NCBI GenBank assembly: GCA_030837345.1
Contig: JAUPKQ010000146.1
Location: 1 to 64,000, forward strand
Direction of reading: 5' to 3'
DNA: 64,000 nt
From: Actinomycetota bacterium
GTDB lineage: Bacteria; Actinomycetota; Actinomycetes; Actinomycetales; Kineosporiaceae
Part shown: in pieces, positions 31,758 to 41,549 of the stretch
Layout: each line of letters opens with the position of its first letter
Numbering within the stretch: the stretch's first letter is position 1
Program-made: the position numbers and the translations under genes
The notes under the pieces: generated by a model
What the model saw: the letters and a program-made list of their open reading frames with translations, nothing else
What the model was told of the DNA's origin: nothing
Databases searched by the model: none

Positions 31758-33614
31758 TCACTTCTTCCCCTTGTCGGTGCTCCCCGCGTCGGAGGACAAG
31801 GCCGCGATGAACGCCTCCTGGGGGACCTCGACCCGGCCGACCATCTTCATCCGCTTCTTCCCCTCCTTCTGCTTCTCCAAGAGCTTGCGCTTGCGGGTGA
31901 TGTCCCCGCCGTAGCACTTGGCGAGGACGTCCTTCCGCATCGCCCGGACGTTCTCACGGGCGATCACCCGTGCGCCGACCGCGGCCTGGATCGGCACCTC
32001 GAACTGCTGCCGGGGGATGAGCTTCCGGAGCTTCCCGGCCATCATGACGCCGTAGCCGTAGGCCTTGTCCTTGTGGACGATCGCGCTGAAGGCGTCGACC
32101 GTCTCGCCCTGGAGCAGGATGTCGACCTTGACCAGGTCGGCGACCTGGTCGCCGTCCGCCTCGTAGTCGAGGCTGGCGTACCCGCGCGTACGGGATTTCA
32201 ACTGGTCGAAGAAGTCGAAGACGATCTCCGCGAGCGGCAAGGTGTACCGCATCTCGACGCGGTCCTCGGACAGGTAGTCCATGCCCCGGAGCGACCCGCG
32301 ACGCTGCTGGCACAACTCCATGATCGTCCCGATGAACTCACTCGGGGCGAGAACCGTCGCCCGGACGACCGGCTCCCTCACCTCGGCGACCTTGCCCCCT
32401 GGGTACTCGGAGGGGTTCGTGACGGTCAACTTCTTGCCGTCCTCCATCGCGACCTCATAGACGACGTTCGGCGCCGTCGAGATCAGGTCGAGCCCGGCCT
32501 CCCGCTCCAGCCGTTCCCGGACGATCTCCAGGTGGAGGAGGCCGAGGAACCCGCACCGGAATCCGAATCCGAGCGCGGCCGAGGTCTCCGGCTCGTAGAC
32601 GAGAGCGGCGTCGTTGAGCTTGAGCTTGTCGAGCGCCTCACGCAGAGCCGGGTAGTCGGATCCGTCGATCGGGTAGAGGCCCGAGAAGACCATCGGCTTG
32701 GGGTCACGGTACCCGCCGAGCGCGTCGGTAGCGGGTTTGGACGCGTTGGTGACGGTATCGCCGACCTTGGACTGGCGGACGTCCTTCACCCCGGTGATCA
32801 GGTAGCCGACCTCGCCGACGCCGAGACCGCTACCGGCGACCGGTTCGGGTGAGATCACCCCGATCTCCAGCAGGTCGTGGGTCGCGCGGGTCGACATCAT
32901 GACGATCCGCTCACGCGGGCTCAGATGCCCGTCGATCACCCGGACATAGGTGACGACACCTCGGTAGGTGTCGTACACCGAGTCGAAGATCATGGCCCGG
33001 GCGGGTGCGTCCGGGTCACCGACGGGGTGCGGGACCTGCCGGACGATCTCGTCCAGCAGCGGCTCGACCCCCTCTCCCGTCTTTCCGGACACCTTGAGAC
33101 AGTCCCGCGGGTCGCAACCGATCAGGCCGGCGAGTTCCTCGGCGTACTTCTCCGGCTGGGCCGCGGGAAGGTCGATCTTGTTGAGCACGGGGATGATCGT
33201 GAGATCGTTCTCCATCGCCAGGTACAGGTTGGCGAGCGTCTGCGCCTCGATGCCCTGGGCCGCGTCCACGAGCAGGACCGCGCCCTCGCACGCGGCCAGG
33301 GAACGCGAGACCTCGTAGGTGAAGTCGACGTGCCCCGGCGTGTCGATCATGTTGAGGGTGAACGTCCCCTCGGCCGTCTCCCAGGGCATGCGTACCGCCT
33401 GGGACTTGATCGTGATACCGCGCTCGCGTTCGATGTCCATGCGATCGAGGTACTGGTCACGCATCTGCCGCGGGTCCACCACACCGGTGATCTGCAGCAT
33501 CCTGTCGGCCAGCGTCGATTTGCCGTGGTCGATATGGGCGATGATGGAAAAATTGCGGATCGCCTCGGGAGGGGTGGCGGACGGCGTGTGCGCCGTGCTG
33601 GCCATCGGGGACAC
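31758..33614 (-). CDS. lepA: Elongation factor 4 (LepA)
   Basis: A 618-residue ribosomal GTPase. G1 [11 protein letters not shown]3 DTPGHVDF, G4 NKIDLP. The C-terminal domain conserved in LepA ([23 protein letters not shown], near 575-600) distinguishes it from EF-G. Length is normal. It is divergent from rpsT across a 314-nt region with a long dyad. Confidence 0.97.
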   Translation of the reverse strand: MSPMASTAHTPSATPPEAIRNFSIIAHIDHGKSTLADRMLQITGVVDPRQMRDQYLDRMDIERERGITIKSQAVRMPWETAEGTFTLNMIDTPGHVDFTYEVSRSLAACEGAVLLVDAAQGIEAQTLANLYLAMENDLTIIPVLNKIDLPAAQPEKYAEELAGLIGCDPRDCLKVSGKTGEGVEPLLDEIVRQVPHPVGDPDAPARAMIFDSVYDTYRGVVTYVRVIDGHLSPRERIVMMSTRATHDLLEIGVISPEPVAGSGLGVGEVGYLITGVKDVRQSKVGDTVTNASKPATDALGGYRDPKPMVFSGLYPIDGSDYPALREALDKLKLNDAALVYEPETSAALGFGFRCGFLGLLHLEIVRERLEREAGLDLISTAPNVVYEVAMEDGKKLTVTNPSEYPGGKVAEVREPVVRATVLAPSEFIGTIMELCQQRRGSLRGMDYLSEDRVEMRYTLPLAEIVFDFFDQLKSRTRGYASLDYEADGDQVADLVKVDILLQGETVDAFSAIVHKDKAYGYGVMMAGKLRKLIPRQQFEVPIQAAVGARVIARENVRAMRKDVLAKCYGGDITRKRKLLEKQKEGKKRMKMVGRVEVPQEAFIAALSSDAGSTDKGKK

Positions 33615-33720
33615 GCGGGGCTACCTCGGACTCTTCGTTCCGGACTCTTCGTACCGGGCTCACGGGCAGGACATCGAACAGGATCACGGACGCCCGTTCC
33701 GGCCGCGCCGGACGGACGGC

Positions 33721-33751
33721 CCGAGCATGAGACGTATCGTCCCATGCTCGG
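33721..33751. promoter_or_regulatory. 31-bp dyad between lepA and rpsT
   Basis: Arms of 14 nt (CCGAGCATGAGACG against CGTCCCATGCTCGG) around TAT, with one mismatch. It lies about 110 nt from lepA and 180 nt from rpsT. It could be an operator or a terminator-like hairpin. The rest of the 33615-33928 gap holds a direct repeat of CGGACTCTTCGT (near 33633-33651) and no gene I can support. Confidence 0.5.
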
Positions 33752-33928
33752 CCGCCTCCCTCGCACCCGCAACGATCCTTCGCCCTGCCTGATAGGCTCT
33801 CTTTTCGGTGCGCGCCCAGGTCGTGCGGGCACCAGGCTCCTCCGCCACCCGGCGCCCCCACCGCCGGCGGTCCCGGAGCAGCCGACGCCCTCACCGACCT
33901 GTCCCAGCATCAGGAAGAGACATCACGC

Positions 33929-34189
33929 GTGGCGAACATCAAGTCCCAGATCAAGCGGAACGCGCAGAACGAGAAGCGCCGCCTGCGCAACAAGGCCGTC
34001 AAGTCGGAGCTGAAGACCCACGTCCGCACGTTCCGCACGGCGGCGGCCGCGGGTGACGCGGACGCCGCGGCGAACGCCCTGCGGGTCGCGTCACGCAAGC
34101 TCGACAAGGCCGTGAGCAAGGGCATCATCCACAAGAACCAGGCCGCCAACCGCAAGTCGGCGATGGCTCTTCAGGTGAAGTCGCTCTGA
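33929..34189 (+). CDS. rpsT: 30S ribosomal protein S20
   Basis: An 86-residue basic ribosomal protein with GTG start. The sequence ([20 protein letters not shown] at the start, [19 protein letters not shown] at the end) is typical S20. A strong hairpin follows about 105 nt downstream. Placement divergent from holA/lepA is normal for actinobacteria. Confidence 0.97.
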   Translation: MANIKSQIKRNAQNEKRRLRNKAVKSELKTHVRTFRTAAAAGDADAAANALRVASRKLDKAVSKGIIHKNQAANRKSAMALQVKSL

Positions 34190-34293
34190 CCTCATGTTTC
34201 ACCCGGGCGCGGGGTTGATCTCCGCGTCCCCCGCCGGCATCCACCGCCTGTAGCGGTGGCTCGGGCCGGTCGGCACCGACAGTCCGCACGAAC

Positions 34294-34337
34294 AACGGCG
34301 CCGGACCTCCCCGCTTCCGGGGGGTTCCGGCGCCGTT
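34294..34337 (+). terminator. Terminator hairpin after rpsT
   Basis: AACGGCGCCGGA (34294-34305) pairs with TCCGGCGCCGTT, and the inner CCTCCCC pairs with GGGGGG (one G-T pair), giving about 20 bp with a short loop. The trailing sequence is GTTATC rather than a T-run. It sits in the 296-nt gap between rpsT and the CAP-domain gene. Confidence 0.75.
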
Positions 34338-34485
34338 ATCGCGCCTGGGGCGGTACCGTCTCAGCGGCGAAGGGCGGCGGAGGGCCCACGCGATCAGCCC
34401 GGCGGGACCTGGGCGGCGACACGACACAGCGGGTCGGCAGGAGACCGTCACGGGACGGCCGGACCAGACAGGGGGACGGACGAGG

Positions 34486-35451
34486 ATGGGCGAGCATCAC
34501 ACCGCGCCGGGCCCGGCAGTGAACCCGACGACACTTCGCGCACCACGGCGGTTGACAGCACCGGTCGCAGGAATCCTCAGCATGTGCACGCTCCTCGCTC
34601 TGACCGCCTGCGGGAGCCCGACCTCCTCGGTGGTGGCGGTCCCCGGCCAGGCGGACCTCAACGTCGCAGGCCCCCAGCACACGGGAGCTCCCGCGGAGGA
34701 AGGCACTGGGAACCTGGTCGCCGGGGTGGAGGACGAGCTCCGCAATGAGCCGTCGGCCGCGACGGCACTCTCCAGCGAGCCCAGCAGCAGCCGGACCAGC
34801 GCGGCCGGTGCCGACGCCGACGCGAACCGCCCGAGCCAGACGCCGGCCAGCCGCACGACGCGCCTGTCCGCTCCGCTCCCCCAACGGACCGGGCTGCGCC
34901 GCGCCAGCCGCGTCTCGCCCCCCGGTGCACGGGTCACCACCGGCCCGGCCCGGCAGAAGCCGCCGCGCCCGGCCGCCACGGCGGGACTGGACGCCTCCCC
35001 CACCAAGGTCACCGGGTCCCCGGGTTCGCTGAGTCTGGTTCTCGGAACGGGCTCGCCGACAGCCGACGAGGCCGACGTGATCAGGCTCGTCAACATCGAG
35101 CGCGTCGCCGCCGGCTGTCCGGCCCTGACACCTCAACCCCTCCTGATGCAGGTGGCGCGAGGCCACAGCCAGGCGATGAGCGGTCCTGCGGCGTTCAAGC
35201 ACAACAGTCCGGACGGACGCACCCCGTTCCAGCGGCTGACCGCCGTCGGCTACCGGTATCTCGTCGCCGGCGAGATCATCGCCGCCGGCCAGCCGACGCC
35301 CGCCGCCGTCTTGGAGGCCTGGATGAACAGCCCCGATCACCGGCAGAACATCCTCGACTGCCGGTTCACGCAGATCGGGGTCGGTAAGGCCTTCGTGGCG
35401 GGGAGCCAGTACGGCACCTACTGGACGCAGGAACTCGCCGTCCCGATGTGA
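34486..35451 (+). CDS. CAP/SCP-domain secreted lipoprotein
   Basis: A 321-residue predicted lipoprotein: hydrophobic APVAGILSMCTLLAL followed by lipobox LTAC (lipid Cys about 43). A low-complexity Ser/Thr/Arg/Pro linker covers about 60-190. The C-terminal CAP domain (about 195-321) has the motifs GHSQAMSG, FKHNSPDGRTPFQRL, ENI-equivalent GEIIAAGQ and WMNSPDHRQNILD. CAP proteins have diverse extracellular roles, so function is not assigned. The ATG at 34486 has SD GACGAGG. Confidence 0.88.
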   Translation: MGEHHTAPGPAVNPTTLRAPRRLTAPVAGILSMCTLLALTACGSPTSSVVAVPGQADLNVAGPQHTGAPAEEGTGNLVAGVEDELRNEPSAATALSSEPSSSRTSAAGADADANRPSQTPASRTTRLSAPLPQRTGLRRASRVSPPGARVTTGPARQKPPRPAATAGLDASPTKVTGSPGSLSLVLGTGSPTADEADVIRLVNIERVAAGCPALTPQPLLMQVARGHSQAMSGPAAFKHNSPDGRTPFQRLTAVGYRYLVAGEIIAAGQPTPAAVLEAWMNSPDHRQNILDCRFTQIGVGKAFVAGSQYGTYWTQELAVPM

Positions 35452-35473
35452 TCCGCCCGGAGGCGGGACCGCC

Positions 35474-36550
35474 TCAGGTCGCCCTGGCGTGGGCAATGGT
35501 CAGGACCGCGCGTTCGACCGCGTAGACGGGGTCACGGCCACCGCCTTTGACGGCGGCGTCCGCCTGGGCGACCGCGCGGATCGCGTCCGCGAGGCCGGGG
35601 TCGGACCAGCCGGCGAGTTCCCGGCGGGCCCGGTCGACCTGCCAGGGAGCCATACCGAGGTCCGCCGCGACGTCCGCCCCACGGGCCCGGCCCACGGTCG
35701 ACACCTTGGCCAGAGCCCGGACCTTGGCCGCCAGCGCCGCGACGAGGGGCACCGGGTCAGCGCCGGTGGCGAGCGCGTGACGCAACAGGGAGAGGGCCTG
35801 GTCTGCTCTGCCCGCCACGGCTGCGTCCGCGACCCGGAACCCGGTCACCTCGACCCGTCCGCCGAACCGCTGCTCGACGACGTCCGCCTCGATCCGCCCG
35901 TCACCGTCCGCCGACGTGTCCTGGGCGAGTTGCCCGCAGGCAGCGGCCAGTTCACGAAGGTCGCTTCCGACGGCGTCGACGAGGGCGCGCACGGCCTGCG
36001 GCGAGGCTTTGCGACCCAGCAGGCGGAACTCGTTCGCCGCGAAGTCGACCTTCTCGTCGTCCTTGGTGATCGGCTGGCAGGAGACCTCCGGAGCGCCCGT
36101 CTTGCGGGCTGCTTCCAGAAGACCACGGGCCCGTTGGCCGCCGGAGTGACGCAGGACGACGCACGCGCCGGCGGTGGGCGCGGACAGGTACCGGGTGGCT
36201 GCCGTGGCGAAGGCGTCGTTCGCAGCCTCGACCCCGTTGACCAGGACGACCGTTCCGCCACCGAACAGCGACGGGCTGGTGAGGAGCTCCAGTTGGCCCG
36301 ACTCGTACCCGGCGGCCTCGAGGTGCTCGATCGACACCTCCGGATCGGCCTCCCGGGCGCGGCGGACAAGGGCGGCGGTCGCCCGTTCGGCGAACAGTGA
36401 CTCACCGCCGACGACGAGGACGACGGGGGCGGGTGACAGATCCTCGGGGAGGACCGTCGTGGCCCGTTTCACCGTGCTCCCCCTGGCGGAGGACGTGCTC
36501 CCCCGGGTTCCCCCGGTCCGCCCGGCGCTCCGGCCCGTTGTCGCTGCCAT
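35474..36550 (-). CDS. holA: DNA polymerase III subunit delta
   Basis: A 358-residue clamp-loader subunit. Residues PVVLVVGGESLFAERATAALV begin the family fold; GVEAANDAF and ACVVLRHSGGQRARGLL follow, with the helical C-terminal domain (ALSLLRHALATGADPVPLVAALAAKVRAL). The start is the ATG 13 nt after comEC (MAATTGRSAGR); a longer in-frame reading would copy comEC. The comEA-comEC-holA order is standard. Confidence 0.93.
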   Translation of the reverse strand: MAATTGRSAGRTGGTRGSTSSARGSTVKRATTVLPEDLSPAPVVLVVGGESLFAERATAALVRRAREADPEVSIEHLEAAGYESGQLELLTSPSLFGGGTVVLVNGVEAANDAFATAATRYLSAPTAGACVVLRHSGGQRARGLLEAARKTGAPEVSCQPITKDDEKVDFAANEFRLLGRKASPQAVRALVDAVGSDLRELAAACGQLAQDTSADGDGRIEADVVEQRFGGRVEVTGFRVADAAVAGRADQALSLLRHALATGADPVPLVAALAAKVRALAKVSTVGRARGADVAADLGMAPWQVDRARRELAGWSDPGLADAIRAVAQADAAVKGGGRDPVYAVERAVLTIAHARAT

Positions 36551-36563
36551 GGGCCCCAGCCTG

Positions 36564-39128
36564 TCACGCCCGGCGAACGGCGACCGCCAGACCGCCGTCT
36601 CCGGTGGGCAGGAGCGCGACCGAACCCGATCGGTCCGTCCGGTGCACGACAGGCCCGCAGTCCCGCAGCATCGCCAGGGTCCGATCCGACGGATGACCGT
36701 AGTCGTTGTCCTTGCCGACACCGATCACGGCGATCCTCGGAGCGAGGACCTGACAGAGCCGTGGGTCCTGGCTCGCGGATCCGTGGTGGGCGACGACGAG
36801 GACATCGGACGGCGTGCGCCCCTGATCGGGTCCGCCGTGCAGCAGACGGACGAGTCTCTCCTGCCCGGTGGCCCCGACGTCGCCGAGCCCGGTCACCTTG
36901 AGGGTGCCGGCCGGTCCGGTGACCTGCGCCGTCCAGGCGAGGCTCGCCTCGTTGACCGCCTCATCGCCCTGCGGGAGCGACGTACCGGAGGCTCCCAGAA
37001 GGTGGACCTGCCAGCGGAGGGTCCATCCGGAGCTCCCCACGACCTCCTCCGTTCCCGGCCTTCCCCTCTCCACCGCGATCCCGGCGTCCGAGGCCACCCG
37101 GCGGACGGTCGCCGCCTCCGACGCCGGTTCCGTCGAGGGACCCACCACGAGCCGACCGGCTCCCCGCCCGTTGAGGGCTCCCGACAGCCCACCCACATGA
37201 TCGGCGTGGAAGTGCGTGAGGAGGAGCACGTCGAGACGGCGGACGTCGAGGCGGCGAAGGCAGTCGTCCACGGCGGGCGGACCGGGCCCGGCATCGACGA
37301 GAACGGCCTGGTGGGGACCGCTGCGCAGAACGGTCGCGGCCCCCTGCCCGACGTCGCACTGGGCCACGGCCCACCCGGTGGGCGGCCAGGCCCGGGGAGC
37401 CCGGGGGAACGGCAGCCGAAGGGCGAGCAGCCAGCCCGCCCCGGCGACCAGGAGCATCGCCGTGGCCGTTCGCAGGACCAGCCCCGGAGGGGGCCGTCGC
37501 ACCCCCCGAGGGTGTCCCGTCGCCACCCCGCCCGAGGAGAACGGACACGCGGAGCCCGGCTCGGCGGAGCCCGGTGGGAGGGACCGAGGGGACGGAAGCA
37601 GCGTGACGGTGACCAGACCCGTGGTGAGGATCGTGAGCAGTACCGCGCCGCCCGGCCCCTGGAACCACGGGACCGCGTTGCCCGGCAGTGAGGCACCCAC
37701 CCGGGCGACCGTGGCGATCCAGCCCGTCGCGAGCGATCCGGCCCAGGCGCAGACGTGGGCCAGCGGGAGGGAGACCGGAGCCAGCAGAGCGGCCAGGGCT
37801 CCCGCGACCGTCGCCGGCGCGACCACCGGTTCGGTCAGCAGGTTCGCGGGCACGGCGCTCAGGCTCAGAGCGGGGTCGAGCAGGACGAGTACGGGGCCGC
37901 AGGCGGCCTGCGCGGCCGCGGGTACGGCTATGGCGGCGGCGAGCGGCACCGGGAGCCACCGGCTCAGGCGGCGCGTCCACGGAGGTGCGAGCAGCAACAG
38001 CGCGCCCGTCGCCACGCAGGAGAGCGCGAAACCCGGGCTGCGGGACAGCCACGGATCGACCGTGAGCAGGCCCAGGACCGTCGCGCACAGAACGGGAGCC
38101 CCCCGGGAACGCCGGAAGGTCGCCAGCCCGAGCAGGGCCGCACCCCCCATGACGGCCGCCCGCAGCACGCTGGGTTCCGGCCTGGCCACGACAACGAAGG
38201 CCGCGACGGCGAGCCCGGCGACGACTGCTCTCAGGGGCCGGGCGACGCCGAGCGACGACACCGCCCACAGCACGGCGCCGACGACGATGGTCACGTTGGT
38301 GCCGCTCACCGCGGTCAGGTGGGTGAGACCGGCGCTGCGTAGATCGTCCCGCAGGGTGTCCGGCAGGCGGCCGGTGTCACCGACGACGAGGGAAGGCAGC
38401 AACCCGCCCGAGTCTGCCGGCAGGCCGCGGCAGGCCTCTCGCAACCCCTCCCTCAACCGGTCCGCGACACGCCAGATCAACCCTCCGGGACTCACCGCAC
38501 GGGGCGGTGAGGCGGACCACACCACGGCCGCGACATTGTCACCCGGTTCGGCGGGCGTGAGCCGTGCGACAAGGACGAGACGCAGCCCCGCGGTGAGGGT
38601 GGCCCACCCTGGTCCGCCGAGCACCAGAACCGGGGTGTCGGTGTCCACGGTGCGACCGCGAGCGGTGATCCTCCGAAGGCGCACCCGGACCACGAACCGA
38701 CCGGGGCCAGGACTCCGCAGACGACTCGCGTCGGCGACGACTTCCCCGTCGCCCCGGACGACGGCCCGATCGTTGATCCATTCCCGCACCGGAGCCGGCG
38801 CCCGGGCCGCGGACTGCGTCGCCGTACTCGCCAGCACTGTCACCGTGGCCGCGACGGCGAGCGTCACGAGAGTCGCCGCCTGACGAACCATCACGCGACG
38901 GACCGGGGCACGACGATCCACCGCACGGTGGGCCGGGGCACGACGGAACCGGGCACGACGGAACCGGGGAACCAGGGCGATCAGCGTCGTGACGAGCAGA
39001 GCCCCAGCCACCGACCCGAGGAGAACGGCCCGGAGCGGCCCGGCGGGAGCGGCGACCGCCCACCAGGCGGATGGCCAGACGACCGCGACGACGGGGAGCA
39101 GCCGAAGATCGGCCCGGCTACGGGTCAC
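36564..39128 (-). CDS. comEC: ComEC/Rec2 DNA uptake channel
   Basis: An 854-residue membrane protein. The N-terminal DUF4131 region is followed by the competence domain with many TM helices (about 230-560; HLTAVSGTNVTIVVGAVLW is a hallmark). The C-terminal metallo-beta-lactamase-like nuclease domain (about 590-854) has LLTHFHADHVGGL and VVAHHGSASQD. It forms the inner-membrane channel for transforming DNA in competent bacteria; in many actinobacteria competence is unproven. The ATG overlaps the comEA stop by 4 nt. Confidence 0.94.
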   Translation of the reverse strand: MTRSRADLRLLPVVAVVWPSAWWAVAAPAGPLRAVLLGSVAGALLVTTLIALVPRFRRARFRRAPAHRAVDRRAPVRRVMVRQAATLVTLAVAATVTVLASTATQSAARAPAPVREWINDRAVVRGDGEVVADASRLRSPGPGRFVVRVRLRRITARGRTVDTDTPVLVLGGPGWATLTAGLRLVLVARLTPAEPGDNVAAVVWSASPPRAVSPGGLIWRVADRLREGLREACRGLPADSGGLLPSLVVGDTGRLPDTLRDDLRSAGLTHLTAVSGTNVTIVVGAVLWAVSSLGVARPLRAVVAGLAVAAFVVVARPEPSVLRAAVMGGAALLGLATFRRSRGAPVLCATVLGLLTVDPWLSRSPGFALSCVATGALLLLAPPWTRRLSRWLPVPLAAAIAVPAAAQAACGPVLVLLDPALSLSAVPANLLTEPVVAPATVAGALAALLAPVSLPLAHVCAWAGSLATGWIATVARVGASLPGNAVPWFQGPGGAVLLTILTTGLVTVTLLPSPRSLPPGSAEPGSACPFSSGGVATGHPRGVRRPPPGLVLRTATAMLLVAGAGWLLALRLPFPRAPRAWPPTGWAVAQCDVGQGAATVLRSGPHQAVLVDAGPGPPAVDDCLRRLDVRRLDVLLLTHFHADHVGGLSGALNGRGAGRLVVGPSTEPASEAATVRRVASDAGIAVERGRPGTEEVVGSSGWTLRWQVHLLGASGTSLPQGDEAVNEASLAWTAQVTGPAGTLKVTGLGDVGATGQERLVRLLHGGPDQGRTPSDVLVVAHHGSASQDPRLCQVLAPRIAVIGVGKDNDYGHPSDRTLAMLRDCGPVVHRTDRSGSVALLPTGDGGLAVAVRRA

Positions 39129-39907
39129 ACCAGCACCAGGGGGATCAGCCGCGCGAGAAGCTTGTCCCCGATGCCGGTGACCTCGCCGAGCTCCTCGACG
39201 CGGGAGAAGCGCCCGTGGGCATCACGCCAGGCGAGGATTCGCCCGGCCAGGACGGGCCCGACGCCCGGCAAGGCGTCGAGGTCCACCTGCGTGGCACGGT
39301 TGAGATCGACCCGGCCGCCGCCCGGGGAGGCCACACCGGAGCCCACGGAGACACCGGGGACCGGAACGCCGGGAACCGCGGAGGGCGGCTGCTGGACGGG
39401 CAAGGGATCTCCAGGACCGGGGACCCGCACCTGTTCACCGTCCGTGAGAGGCCGGGCGAGGTTCAGCTGATCGAGCCGTGCCCCGGAGCCCACACCGCCC
39501 GCCGCCGTCACGGCGTCCCACACCCGGCTCCCGGAGGGCAGACGGACGAGGCCGGGACGACGGACCCGCCCCGCGACGTCGACGACGACCGTGCCGGGCG
39601 GACCACTCGGGGGAGCACCGGACGGGACGGCCGCGGCGACGCCCGGCGGGCCGGTCGCGGAGGAAGCGACGGCGGACGGCACGAGAGCGGCCGGCGGCGA
39701 GAGCGGTCCGGACCCGGCGCCACGACCGGTGGTGGCCCTACGCGCCGGGACCGTCGACGAGACCCCGCCCTCGCTGCGGGACCGGGCGAGCACCGTCACC
39801 CCGAAGGTCACGGTCAGCAGGAGCGCGACAGCGACTGCGCGCCACGAAACCGCCGTGGCGCGCAGGGGGATCCGCCCGGCGGAGACATCCTCGGATTTCT
39901 CGATCAC
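39125..39907 (-). CDS. comEA: ComEA-family DNA-binding protein
   Basis: A 260-residue protein with one N-terminal TM (about 18-40), a Ser/Ala/Pro linker, a SLBB domain (VVVDVAGRVRRPGLVRLPSG, about 108-165) and a C-terminal double HhH (RVDLNRATQVDLDALPGVGPVLAGRIL). It binds dsDNA outside the membrane and hands it to ComEC. The ComEC gene overlaps by 4 nt. Confidence 0.94.
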   Translation of the reverse strand: MIEKSEDVSAGRIPLRATAVSWRAVAVALLLTVTFGVTVLARSRSEGGVSSTVPARRATTGRGAGSGPLSPPAALVPSAVASSATGPPGVAAAVPSGAPPSGPPGTVVVDVAGRVRRPGLVRLPSGSRVWDAVTAAGGVGSGARLDQLNLARPLTDGEQVRVPGPGDPLPVQQPPSAVPGVPVPGVSVGSGVASPGGGRVDLNRATQVDLDALPGVGPVLAGRILAWRDAHGRFSRVEELGEVTGIGDKLLARLIPLVLV

Positions 39908-40019
39908 ACGGACGACGTTAGGCGGCGTCGGAGGACACGTCCCGCACGCCGTCCGAGGGTGTGGACGACGGGCCGGAAGGAGCCGCTGTGGACGAGTCGA
40001 CGGACCAGGAGGCGACCCG

Positions 40020-40892
40020 TCAGGAGGCGACCGGCGCGATCACGATCCCGAGCATGCCGGGACCGACATGCGCGCTGACCACGGCGCCGACCTCCTCGAC
40101 GACGAGGGTGCGGATCCCCGGCAACCTGGCGGACAGCCGTGAGGCAAGGTCCGCGGCCCGGTCGGCGGCGGCGACGTGCTGAACGGCGACGTCGACGACG
40201 GACGGCCCCGCCTCGGCGACCGCGATCTCCTCCAGGTGGGCCAGGGCGCGGGAGGCGGTCCGGACCCGTTCCAGGGGTTCGATCCGGCCGTCCACCAGGG
40301 TGAGCAGCGGTTTCACCGCGAGCGCGGAGCCGAGCCATGACGAGGCCTGCCCGATGCGACCGCCCCGGCGCAGGTACTCCAGAGTGTCGACGTACAACCA
40401 GATGCCGGTGGAGGCGGCACGGCGGACGGTCGCCTCGACGACCGTCGCCGGGCCCGCGCCCGCCGCCGCGGTCTCGGCGGCGGTGAGAGTGGCGAACCCG
40501 AGCCCCATCGCGAGCAGACGGGAGTCGACGACCTCGACGTGGACCCCGTCGTCCGCGATCTGACGGGCCGCGAGACGGGCCGCGTCAACGGTGCCGGACA
40601 GGTCCGCCGAGAGGTGCACGGACACGATCCCGGTCGCCCCGGCGTCGGCCAGCCGCCGGTAGGTGTCCAGGAACTCCTGGGGAGAGGGCCGCGAGGTCGT
40701 CACCTGGTGCCGGGCCCGCAGCGCGTCGGCGACCTCGGCGGTGGTGACCTCGACCCCCTCGGCCAGCGAGCGTCCGGCGACGACGACCTGGAGCGGGACG
40801 ACGGTGACGTCCGTGGGTCCGACGAGTCCCGGAGGCAGGTAGGCCGTCGAATCGGTGACGATCGCGACACGCTGGTCCGAGGAGGGGGACAC
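40020..40892 (-). CDS. DegV family fatty-acid-binding protein
   Basis: A 290-residue protein. VAIVTDSTAYLPPG starts the family, followed by TSRPSPQEFLDTYRRL, SVHLSADLSGTVDAARLA and VVDSRLLAMGLGF. DegV/FakB proteins bind a fatty acid and present it to a FakA kinase; whether this one does is not shown. The GTG start (VSPSSDQR) falls 4 nt after the GNAT stop; an in-frame ATG 40 codons upstream lies in the GNAT gene. It is often next to comEA in actinobacteria. Confidence 0.9.
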   Translation of the reverse strand: MSPSSDQRVAIVTDSTAYLPPGLVGPTDVTVVPLQVVVAGRSLAEGVEVTTAEVADALRARHQVTTSRPSPQEFLDTYRRLADAGATGIVSVHLSADLSGTVDAARLAARQIADDGVHVEVVDSRLLAMGLGFATLTAAETAAAGAGPATVVEATVRRAASTGIWLYVDTLEYLRRGGRIGQASSWLGSALAVKPLLTLVDGRIEPLERVRTASRALAHLEEIAVAEAGPSVVDVAVQHVAAADRAADLASRLSARLPGIRTLVVEEVGAVVSAHVGPGMLGIVIAPVAS

Positions 40893-40896
40893 GGGG

Positions 40897-41487
40897 CTAC
40901 CGGATCCGGCCGGACACGTCCGTGGCCCTCGCCGCCCAGGTGGCGGCGGTGAGCTCGAAGACGACGATCGGTTCGTCGTGTCCGTCGGGTCCCGTCCGAC
41001 GGGTCTCCTCACGCTGGGTCATCCCGAGCCGGGTGGCGACCGCCCGGCTCCGGAGGTTGGCGCCGTGGATGATCGAGATGACATGGCTGAGGCCCGAAGC
41101 GCCGAAGGCCTCGGCGAGCCAACCCTCCGCGGCCTCGCTCGCGTAACCGTGTCCCCAGGCGTTCCGGGCGAAACGCCAGCCGATCTCCACCTCAGCCGGG
41201 TACCAGCGGTGCCGATGGAGCCCGCACATACCGAGCACCTCACCGTCCGCCGCACGGACGGCGGGCAGGAGTCCCAGGCCCGCCTGCACGACCCAGGACT
41301 CGCCGTACCGCGCCAGCGCGTCCGACTGCTGACGTGTCATCGGCGGTCCGAGGAACGCCATCACCTCCGGGTCGGCGTTGATCCGCGCGTAGGCGTCACG
41401 ATCCTCGGGGCGCCACCGGCGGACGACGACGAGCCGCTCCGTGCGGAAGCGGACGTCTGCGTCGTCCACGCGGTGGCCACCCGTCAC
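40897..41487 (-). CDS. GNAT family N-acetyltransferase (RimJ/RimL-like)
   Basis: A 196-residue acetyltransferase. RTERLVVVRRWRPEDRDAY is the family N-terminus; VEIGWRFARNAWGHGYASEA contains the acetyl-CoA pyrophosphate loop; RSRAVATRLGM is motif B. The acceptor (protein N-terminus or small molecule) is unknown. It lies between leuS and degV with a 62-nt gap from leuS. Confidence 0.9.
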   Translation of the reverse strand: MTGGHRVDDADVRFRTERLVVVRRWRPEDRDAYARINADPEVMAFLGPPMTRQQSDALARYGESWVVQAGLGLLPAVRAADGEVLGMCGLHRHRWYPAEVEIGWRFARNAWGHGYASEAAEGWLAEAFGASGLSHVISIIHGANLRSRAVATRLGMTQREETRRTGPDGHDEPIVVFELTAATWAARATDVSGRIR

Positions 41488-41549
41488 CGTGTCACCGTCA
41501 CCGTGTGGTCACCTGGCCGTCGTCACCGGGCTGCCGGTCGTCGCCGGGA

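Noticed and set aside
36551-36721. Longer N-terminus for holA reaching into comEC
   Set aside because: The extra residues are the antiframe of comEC and are absent from the family; the ATG at 36550 fits the usual length.
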